The notes under the pieces: model-generated | What the model saw: the letters and a program-made list of their open reading frames with translations, nothing else | What the model was told of the DNA's origin: nothing | Databases searched by the model: none | Made by a program: the position numbers and the translations under genes | In this document: positions 1-5,384 of the stretch, one piece after another | Numbering within the stretch: the first letter of the stretch is position 1 | Layout: each line of letters starts with the position of its first letter | NCBI GenBank assembly: GCA_030152505.1 | Contig: JASLJO010000036.1 | Span: 1 to 8,237, forward strand | Reading direction: 5' to 3' | Length of the DNA: 8,237 bases | Source of the DNA: Solirubrobacterales bacterium | GTDB lineage: Bacteria; Actinomycetota; Thermoleophilia; Solirubrobacterales; 70-9

Positions 1-567
1 GCCTACGAAAGCTACGCCTCGAGCACCGAGATCGTCCGCGGCAACCTGACCGCGCTCGAGATCTCCCGCAACACCGTCGACCCGAGCTTCTTCCTCGAAG
101 AAGAATTTGCCGACACCGGCTTCGACCACATCGACGCCGGCTCCTACTTCGCCGCCGTGGACGACTTCGGCTCGCCCGCCTACACGATCGCCGAGCTGCA
201 GGAAAGCGGCGAGCCGGCGCGCTTCGCCGCCGACAAGGTTCTGCTCAACGCGCTTGCGGTCGCGGTCGAACCGATCTCGGCCTCGACGGTCAAGCACAGG
301 GGCTGCTTCACCGCGGGCGGCGGCGAGTTCGCGGTCCCGCGCGGCGGGGTCACGGTCACCGGCTTGGATCAGCCGGTGACCGACATCAGGATGCGGCGCT
401 TCGCCACGCCGAGCGCGGAAGAAGGACTGCCGGTCGACTTCCAAGCCGAAGTCGCCCCCCACAAGACTGTGGCGATCCCGATCCCGGTCGACCTCGCCCC
501 CACCGTCCCCTGGAGGATGCAACTCGAAGGCGGCCCGGCGACGGTTTGCGCACTCGAAGCCGGCTGA
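1..567 (+). CDS. C-terminal part of a GT-C-like membrane protein (5' end outside window)
   Basis: The reading frame is open from base 1 and ends at TGA 565-567, leaving 188 residues with no start in view. No membrane segment is visible, so this is a soluble, probably extracytoplasmic tail. The part around residues 18-80 lines up by eye with the C-terminal domains of the two full-length membrane proteins in this window. All three share an [IL][SA]R-x(2)-V-x(2)-x-[FY]F segment, here ISRNTVDPSFF, then a Gly/Tyr-rich stretch, an acidic '[FY][ST][IL][AD]EL' type helix and a 'D-x(2)-L-x(2)-AL' segment. It ends in a Val-Cys a few residues before the stop, as the other two do. I infer that the missing upstream part carries the membrane region. 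The function is unknown; by analogy it could be a sugar transferase using lipid-linked donors. Its stop lies 3 bases from the stop of the convergent epimerase. Confidence 0.72.
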   Translation, partial: AYESYASSTEIVRGNLTALEISRNTVDPSFFLEEEFADTGFDHIDAGSYFAAVDDFGSPAYTIAELQESGEPARFAADKVLLNALAVAVEPISASTVKHRGCFTAGGGEFAVPRGGVTVTGLDQPVTDIRMRRFATPSAEEGLPVDFQAEVAPHKTVAIPIPVDLAPTVPWRMQLEGGPATVCALEAG

Positions 568-579
568 GTCTCAACCGGC
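559..579. terminator. Dyad over two convergent stop codons, possible weak bidirectional terminator
   Basis: GCCGG at 559-563 pairs with CCGGC at 575-579, and TGAG 565-568 pairs with CTCA 570-573, with one C/A mismatch between the two blocks. The palindrome is centred between the TGA of the upstream (+) gene and the TGA of the (-) epimerase. No T-tract follows on either strand, so a standard intrinsic terminator is not shown. With only 3 bases between the two stops, the dyad could also be a by-product of coding constraints. Confidence 0.3.
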
Positions 580-1644
580 GGTCGCCATCCAACGCTCGAC
601 GTTCTGCTCGTACATCTCCTGGAGAATCTCCTCGATTCCGTAACGCGGCTGCCAGTCGGGATAGTCGGCCTCGAAGTCGGAGACGTCGGAGATCCACCAG
701 CGGTGGTCGCCGATGCGGTTCTCGTCGCTCAGCTCCCATTGCAGCTCGCGGCCGGCGATCCGCTCGCAGACCTCGATCGCCTCCAGCATCGAGCAGTTGC
801 TGCGCCGGCCGCCGCCCATGTTGTAGACGGTGGCGGGTCGGGGGGCGCGCTGGAAGGACTTGAAGCAGGCGACCATGTCGGCGCTGTGGATGTTGTCGCG
901 CACCTGCTTGCCGCCGTAGCCGAAGACGGTGTACGGCGTGCCGGTGACCGTGCACTTCATCAGGTAGGCGAGGAAGCCGTGCAGCTGGGCGCCGGCGTGC
1001 TGGGGACCGGTCAGACAGCCACCGCGGAAGCAGACCGTCGGCATGTCGAAGTAGCGGCCTTACTCCTGCACGAGCAGGTCGGCGGCCGCCTTGGAGACGC
1101 CGAACAGCGAGTGGGTCGAGTGGTCGATCGACATCGTCGTCGGAATGCCGCCGAAGTACTCGTGCGACTCGGGGAGCTCCAGGCGCTTCTCCAGCTCTTG
1201 CAGCGGCAGGAAGTTGGGCGTGTCGCCGTAGACCTTGTTGGTCGAGCAGAAGATGAAGGGGGCGTCGGGGGCGTGCTCGCGCGCCGCCTCGAGCAGATTG
1301 AGCGTGCCCAGGGCATTGACGCCGAAGTCGGTCTGCGGCTCGCGCGCCGCCCAGTCGTGCGAGGGCTGCGCCGCGGTGTGGATCACCGCGTCGAGCGAGC
1401 CGGCAAGCCCGGCAAAGGCGCGGCTGACGCCCTCGGCGTCGCGGATGTCGAGGTCGAGCGAGCGGAACTCCGGATAGCTCTCCCGCAGCTCCTCGCTGAC
1501 GTGCGCCGTCGAGGCCTCCTCACCGAAGAAGCGGGCGCGCATGTCGTTCTCGAGGCCGACGACGTCCCAACCGTCCTCGATGAAGCGGCGGACGGACTCG
1601 GAGCCGATCAACCCCCCCGAGCCGGTGACTATCGCGGTGGGCAT
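571..1644 (-). pseudogene. NAD-dependent sugar-nucleotide epimerase/dehydratase (extended SDR), interrupted by an in-frame TAA
   Basis: Read through one internal stop, this frame gives a 357-residue protein, full length for an extended SDR sugar epimerase/dehydratase. The Rossmann motif TGSGGLIG is at residues 7-14. The usual Ser/Thr region before the active site is CSTNKVYG (133-140), and the active-site helix reads FGVSK (181-185), with Phe where most SDRs have the catalytic Tyr. Residues 1-194 (1644-1063) and 196-357 (1059-574) are in the same frame, separated only by TAA at 1060-1062. The C-terminal half keeps family-like features: a CFRGGCLTGPQH segment, GYGGKQVRDNIH, and NMGGGR. It resembles proteins annotated as CDP-paratose/tyvelose epimerase-like. 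The ATG at 1644 is chosen because it starts directly before the Rossmann strand; there is no Shine-Dalgarno, but TAATCT lies 8 bases upstream. The protein may be inactive, may be made in two pieces, or the stop may be a base-call error. Confidence 0.85.
1060..1062 (-). other. Internal nonsense codon (TAA) in the epimerase
   Basis: On the minus strand the codons read CTC GTG CAG GAG TAA GGC CGC TAC TTC GAC ATG, that is LVQE-stop-GRYFDM. Related epimerases as I remember them have VQEYGRYF here, so the likely ancestral codon is TAC (Tyr195), changed by a single C-to-A on the coding strand (G-to-T at base 1060 as shown). Every other gene end in the window uses TGA or TAG, so this is the only TAA terminating a recognised gene frame. 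An in-frame ATG (1044-1042) lies 15 bases past the stop, with AGGAG (1067-1063) overlapping its upstream side, so re-initiation is possible but the spacing is long. Confidence 0.88.
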
Positions 1645-1762
1645 GGGCGGGCAGATTAGCGATCGGCCCCACGTTCGTTCCGGTGCGCCTTTTGCTCGCC
1701 ATGGCAACATAAGGCGCGCCGGAAGCCTGGGTCGGCGGTGGGCCCTGCTATGAATGCGCCAG
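1645..1762. promoter_or_regulatory. Divergent promoter region with probable leaderless starts on both sides
   Basis: These 118 bases separate the (-) epimerase from the (+) operon and are richer in A+T than the flanking genes, for example around 1651-1660 and 1688-1712. On the minus strand TAATCT (1658-1653) fits the actinobacterial TANNNT -10 pattern and ends 8 bases before ATG 1644. On the plus strand TATGAA (1749-1754), a weaker match, also ends 8 bases before ATG 1763. Neither start has a Shine-Dalgarno sequence. Both facts fit transcription beginning at or very near the start codon. No convincing TTGACA-like -35 box is visible, and I see no clear operator palindrome. Confidence 0.4.
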
Positions 1763-2839
1763 ATGAGGGTTCTGATCACCGGCGGAGCCGGATTCGTCGG
1801 CGCGAACCTCGGCGTGGCTTTGGCGGAACGCCGGCCCGATTGGGAGGTCGTCGCGCTCGACAACCTGATGCGCCGCGGCTCGGAGCTGAACCTGCCGCGC
1901 CTGCGCGAGGCCGGGATCGAGTTCGTCCACGGCGACGTGCGCGAGCGCGCCGACCTGGCTGCCGTCGGGCCCTTCGACGCGATGGTCGAGTGCTCGGCCG
2001 AGCCCTCGGTGATGGCCGGGCTGTCGGACCCCTCCTACGTGGTCCAGACCAATCTGCTCGGCGCCTTCAACTGCCTCGAGCGCGCCCGTGAGGAGGATGC
2101 TTTCGTCGTCTTCCTCTCGACCAGCCGCGTCTACCCGATCGCCCCGCAGCTCGAGCTGGTGCTGGAGGAGACCGCGACCCGCTTCGAGCTCGCGGCCGAG
2201 CAACCAGTGCCTGGCGCCGGCGCCGAAGGCATCTCCGAGGACTTCCCGCTGAGCGGCGCGCGCACCTTCTACGGCGCCACCAAGCTGGCGGCCGAGCACC
2301 TGATCGAGGAGTACGCGGCGACCTTCGGCCTGCGCGCGGTGGTCGACCGCTGCGGGGTGATCGCCGGTCCCTGGCAGATGGGCAAGGTCGACCAGGGCGT
2401 CTTCTCCTGGTGGCTGCTCAGCCATCACTTCGGCCGGCCGCTCACCTACATCGGCTTCGGTGGCGGCGGCAAGCAGGTGCGCGACCTGCTCCACGTCGAG
2501 GACCTGGTCGACCTAGTCGAGGAGCAGCTCGGCGACCCGCAGCGCTGGAGCGGCGCCGTCGCCAACGTCGGCGGCGGCCGCGAGCACAGCCTCTCGCTGC
2601 TCGAGGCGACCGGGCTCTGCCACGAGCTGACCGGCCGCGAGATCGAGGTCGCCCCCGACCCCGATACCCGCCCCGGCGACGTGCCGATCTACCTCTCCGA
2701 CTGCTCGCGCCTGCACTCCCTCACCGAGTGGCGGCCGCGGCGCGGCCCGCGCGAGACGCTCGCCGACCTGCTCGAGTGGGCCGTGGCGAACGAAGACTCG
2801 GTGAGCGAAGCGCTGGGCTTCCAGAAGGTGAGCGGTTGA
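1763..2839 (+). CDS. CDP-paratose 2-epimerase-like NAD-dependent epimerase (extended SDR)
   Basis: This is a 358-residue cytoplasmic enzyme, normal for an extended SDR sugar-nucleotide epimerase. The NAD-binding motif TGGAGFVG is at residues 6-13, right after a short first beta strand. LSTSRVYP (118-125) supplies the Ser/Thr of the active site, and YGATK (170-174) is the canonical YxxxK pair. Further marks of the CDP-paratose/tyvelose epimerase-like branch are DNLMRRGSELNLPRL (34-47), ECSAEPSVMAG (76-86), CGVIAGPWQMGKVDQG (197-212) and GGGGKQVRDLLHVEDL (233-248). The family interconverts C2 epimers of CDP-dideoxy sugars through a keto intermediate; the true substrate here is not known. The start is placed at 1763 because it begins immediately before the Rossmann strand; ATG 1754 in the same frame would add three residues (361 in total). 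It is first in an operon whose next gene starts inside its stop codon. Confidence 0.88.
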   Translation: MRVLITGGAGFVGANLGVALAERRPDWEVVALDNLMRRGSELNLPRLREAGIEFVHGDVRERADLAAVGPFDAMVECSAEPSVMAGLSDPSYVVQTNLLGAFNCLERAREEDAFVVFLSTSRVYPIAPQLELVLEETATRFELAAEQPVPGAGAEGISEDFPLSGARTFYGATKLAAEHLIEEYAATFGLRAVVDRCGVIAGPWQMGKVDQGVFSWWLLSHHFGRPLTYIGFGGGGKQVRDLLHVEDLVDLVEEQLGDPQRWSGAVANVGGGREHSLSLLEATGLCHELTGREIEVAPDPDTRPGDVPIYLSDCSRLHSLTEWRPRRGPRETLADLLEWAVANEDSVSEALGFQKVSG

Positions 2840-3573
2840 AGCTCTCCGTCGTAATCCCCGCACACAACGAGGAGGGATCGATCGGCGAAACTCTCGCCCC
2901 GCTCGTCTCCACCCTGGATGGAGAGCAGATCGAGCACGAGGTGATCGTGATCGACGACTCCAGCACCGACGGCACGGCCGCCGCGGTGGCGGCCTTCGCC
3001 GCCGAGCACCCCCAGGTGCGCTGCCTCCCATCCCCCTACCGCAACGGCTTCGGCTTCGCCGTCCGCGCCGGCCTGGAGGCCTTCGAGGGCGACGCGGTGG
3101 CGATCGTCATGGCCGACGGCTCCGACAGCCCGCGCGACCTCGTCGCCTACCAGCGGCTGCTCGAAGAGGGGTATGAGTGCGCCTTCGGCTCGCGCTTCGT
3201 GCATGGCGCGACCGTGACCGACTACCCCCGCTCGAAGCTGATCATGAACCGGATCGTCAACTGGGGCATCCGGGCGCTCTTCCGTCACGGCTACAACGAC
3301 ACGACCAACGCCTTCAAGGCCTACCGGCGCGAGGTGATCGAGAACGCCCAGCCCTTCCTCTCCCACCACTTCAACCTGACCGTCGAGCTGCCGCTGAAGG
3401 CGGTGGTCCGCGGCTACAGCTACGGCATCGTGCCGATCTCCTGGACCAACCGCACCAGCGGCACCTCGAAGCTGAAGCTGAACGAGATGGGCAGCCGCTA
3501 CCTCTTCATCGTCCTCTACGTCTTCCTCGAGCGCCACCTCAGCCGGGGCGACTACCGGCGGGACGAGCCTTGA
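2836..3573 (+). CDS. Family 2 glycosyltransferase, dolichyl-phosphate mannose synthase (DPM1)-like
   Basis: This is a 245-residue GT-A-fold transferase, about the size of catalytic DPM1-type enzymes with no extra membrane domain. PAHNEE (8-13) and DDSSTDGT (40-47) form the nucleotide-sugar pocket. ADGSDSP (93-99) holds the metal-binding acidic motif, and NDTTNAFKAYRR (154-165) and WTNRTSGTSK (203-212) match the acceptor and basic regions typical of polyprenyl-phosphate sugar synthases. Such enzymes transfer a sugar from a nucleotide donor to polyprenyl phosphate at the inner face of the membrane. The start is TTG 2836, which overlaps the previous TGA as TTGA; AGAAGG (2823-2828) lies 7 bases before it, and the protein then opens with the usual KLSVVIPAHNEE strand. 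Tight coupling to an epimerase upstream and a GT-C-like membrane protein downstream suggests it charges the lipid carrier used by that protein. The sugar is unknown. Confidence 0.9.
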   Translation: MKLSVVIPAHNEEGSIGETLAPLVSTLDGEQIEHEVIVIDDSSTDGTAAAVAAFAAEHPQVRCLPSPYRNGFGFAVRAGLEAFEGDAVAIVMADGSDSPRDLVAYQRLLEEGYECAFGSRFVHGATVTDYPRSKLIMNRIVNWGIRALFRHGYNDTTNAFKAYRREVIENAQPFLSHHFNLTVELPLKAVVRGYSYGIVPISWTNRTSGTSKLKLNEMGSRYLFIVLYVFLERHLSRGDYRRDEP

Positions 3574-5270
3574 GCGGCCGCACCCTGAACGCCCTACGGG
3601 AACCACGCATCGCCTGGGCGGTGCTCGGCGTGGCGATGCTCTGCTCGGCGGCCCTGATCCTCTACACCACCGACGGACAGGGGTTCGCCGTCGACGAAAT
3701 CCTCTACTACGGCCGCTCGGTCAACTCCAACGGCACGCTGATCCACTACGCGCCCTTCGAGCCGGGCTACCTGCTCGCCCCGTTCAACGGCCATCTGCCG
3801 CTCGGCGGGCGCTTCGTCTACGAGCTCGTCTTCGCCACGATCGGCGCCGACTACACGGTCTTCGTCCTGATCAACATCGCCGCCCTCTTCGCCTGCGTGG
3901 CCCTCGTCTTCGAGCTGGTGCGGCGGCGGGTGGGAAACATCGCCGCGCTGGCGCCGTGCATCGTCCTGCTCTTCCTCGGCTTCGCCCGCGAGCAGCTGCT
4001 CTGGCCGCTCGACTTCAACACCGCCGCTTCGCTGGCCGCCGGGCTCGGGGCGGTCCTGGCGATCCAGCGCGAAGACCGCCGCGGCGACGTCCTCACCTGC
4101 ATCATGCTGCTGATCTCGATCGCGATGATCGAGCTGGGGCTCTCCTTCGCCCTGGGGATCGCCATCTGGCTGGCGCTCACCCGGCGGCGAGATGCCCTGC
4201 GGCGCGCCTGGATCGTCGCCGTCCCCCTCGTCCTCTACGTCGCCTGGTACGTGTGGGCGCGCAAGTTCGGCCAGAGCGAAACCCACGCCGGGGACATCCA
4301 CCTGATCCCGGAAACCTTCATGCACGGCGCCGCCGCGGTGTTCGGCGCGCTCACCGGCACCAACCCGATCCAGGCAGGCTCCTACATCGGCAGCGTCACC
4401 TGGTTCGGCCGAGCCCTCGCCGTGGCCGCCGCGGTGGCGCTGGCGGTGCGCATCTGGCGGGGCTCGCTGCCACGCACCATCTGGGTCTGGCTGTTCGTGC
4501 TCGGCTCCTACTGGGCGCTGCTGGCGATCGCGGCCCGCCCGGCGGAAGGGACCCGCTACACGCTCGTCGCCGCGGTGCTGATCGTCCTCATCGCCGCCGA
4601 CGCCGTCCGCCGCCGGGTGTCCGACGGCGTGGCGATCGCGCTGCTCGTACTCGCCGCGGTGGCCCTGCCCGCCAACATCGCCCAGCTGACCCAGAACCGC
4701 TCCGACGACACTCTCCACCACGACCCGCCGGTCAACAGCACCGAGTTCGCCATGCTGGAACTGGCGCGGAACCACGTCGACCCCGAATACTTCGTCACCG
4801 GCGACCCGCGGGTCGCCGAAGTGGACGGCGGGCTCTACATCGGCATCACCGCTGGGGCCTACCTCGACGCAGCTGCCCACAACGGCTCGATCGCCTACTC
4901 GCTCGAGGAGGTGCGAGAACAGGACGAAGGGCTCCGCCTGATCGCCGACGCCTCCCTGGTCGGCGCCCTCGGCGTCAGCGCCAAGCCCGGCCCACCGCCG
5001 GCCACCGATGCCCACTGCCGCACGGTCGCGGTCGCGCCGGGGGCGGAATCGATCACCTTCACCACCACCGCCGGCGAGACGCTGCTGCGCCCGCAGGGCG
5101 ATGAGAAGACCGGCCTCTGGCTGGCCCGCTTCGCCGATCCCCGCGGGGTCGGCATCGACTACATGCCGCCGCACAGCTGGACCAAGCTCACGATCCCGCC
5201 GGACTCCGCCCCGGACCCGTGGCGCGTCACGGTCGACCACAGCATCATCGTCTGCCCGCCCGCCGAATAG
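3570..5270 (+). CDS. Multi-spanning GT-C-like membrane protein with C-terminal soluble domain
   Basis: The 566-residue protein has about 10-11 hydrophobic segments, roughly at 14-32, 95-116, 123-138, 150-166, 173-204 (two), 212-230, 280-294, 303-321, 330-345 and 353-368. A soluble domain of about 195 residues follows. After the first segment a loop carries VDEILYY (Asp42-Glu43), resembling the acidic pair that GT-C glycosyltransferases place in their first outer loop. Other marks shared with its paralogue on the opposite strand are NGHL (73-76), GADYTVF (92-98), WP (145-146), DRRGD (169-173), KFGQS (232-236) and GTRY (327-330). A GT-C sugar transferase using the polyprenyl-linked sugar made by the preceding enzyme is the best inference, but no named family is certain. 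The start is TTG 3570, overlapping the previous TGA as TTGA, with only a weak GGGACGAG (3560-3567) ahead. It ends at TAG 5268-5270, directly on a dyad element. Confidence 0.8.
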   Translation: MSGRTLNALREPRIAWAVLGVAMLCSAALILYTTDGQGFAVDEILYYGRSVNSNGTLIHYAPFEPGYLLAPFNGHLPLGGRFVYELVFATIGADYTVFVLINIAALFACVALVFELVRRRVGNIAALAPCIVLLFLGFAREQLLWPLDFNTAASLAAGLGAVLAIQREDRRGDVLTCIMLLISIAMIELGLSFALGIAIWLALTRRRDALRRAWIVAVPLVLYVAWYVWARKFGQSETHAGDIHLIPETFMHGAAAVFGALTGTNPIQAGSYIGSVTWFGRALAVAAAVALAVRIWRGSLPRTIWVWLFVLGSYWALLAIAARPAEGTRYTLVAAVLIVLIAADAVRRRVSDGVAIALLVLAAVALPANIAQLTQNRSDDTLHHDPPVNSTEFAMLELARNHVDPEYFVTGDPRVAEVDGGLYIGITAGAYLDAAAHNGSIAYSLEEVREQDEGLRLIADASLVGALGVSAKPGPPPATDAHCRTVAVAPGAESITFTTTAGETLLRPQGDEKTGLWLARFADPRGVGIDYMPPHSWTKLTIPPDSAPDPWRVTVDHSIIVCPPAE

Positions 5271-5381
5271 AGGCCATCCCGGTAGGGGTGGAACGTCTTG
5301 TACTTTTTTGTCGAAGGCTTCGGGCGACAGCTGATCCCGATTCTCAAAAAAGTTAAGTGGAACCCCTGCCGGGATGGCCTC
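5270..5381. repeat. Large imperfect inverted repeat between two convergent paralogues
   Basis: Bases 5270-5289 are the reverse complement of 5362-5381 over 20 positions with one difference (T5283 against G5368, a wobble pair in the plus-strand RNA). Further in, ACTTTTTTG (5302-5310) pairs perfectly with CAAAAAAGT (5345-5353). The segments between the arms, 5290-5301 and 5354-5361, match poorly and differ in length. A small CGAA-GGC-TTCG hairpin (5312-5322) sits near the centre. The left arm begins on the last base of the (+) stop codon and the right arm ends 3 bases from the (-) stop codon. Read outward from each gene, both 3' regions have the same order: stop, GGCCATCCCGG, AGGGG, T-tract. 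The dyad is therefore most simply two homologous 3' regions meeting tail to tail. No flanking target-site duplication is seen. Confidence 0.85.
5274..5310 (+). terminator. Probable intrinsic terminator of the (+) operon
   Basis: CCATCCC (5274-5280) pairs with GGGGTGG (5285-5291) around a GGTA loop, a 7-bp stem with one T-G pair. It begins 3 bases after the stop codon. A run of six T (5304-5309) follows after 12 bases, which is farther than in a textbook terminator. The sequence also forms half of the larger dyad, so a longer stem could compete with this hairpin. In a genome this GC-rich, the T-run itself stands out. Confidence 0.55.
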
Positions 5382-5384
5382 CAC
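5346..5384 (-). terminator. Probable intrinsic terminator of the (-) operon
   Basis: On the minus strand GTGGAG (5384-5379) starts right after the TGA and can pair with TTCCAC (5362-5357), enclosing a GC-rich segment that can itself fold (CCC-GGCA-GGG). Five bases later comes a run of six T (5351-5346). This is closer to the classic hairpin-plus-T-tract arrangement than the plus-strand copy. Its sequence is homologous to the plus-strand terminator, as described for the inverted repeat. Confidence 0.6.

Noticed and set aside
1060..1062. Recoded stop (selenocysteine or pyrrolysine)
   Set aside because: The codon is TAA, which neither system uses, and relatives appear to have Tyr here.
703..1659. 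318-codon plus-strand frame opposite the broken epimerase
   Set aside because: It is Ala/Gly/Val/Arg/Glu-rich antisense without motifs. The epimerase strand has clear SDR motifs on both sides of the stop.
5270..5381. MITE or other insertion-type element
   Set aside because: There is no target-site duplication at the ends, and the arms align as continuations of the two paralogous genes, so homologous 3' regions explain it better.
3594..5384. Long open frame (596 codons) on the minus strand opposite the (+) membrane protein
   Set aside because: It has the same antisense low-complexity composition, and it would also run through the whole intergenic dyad.
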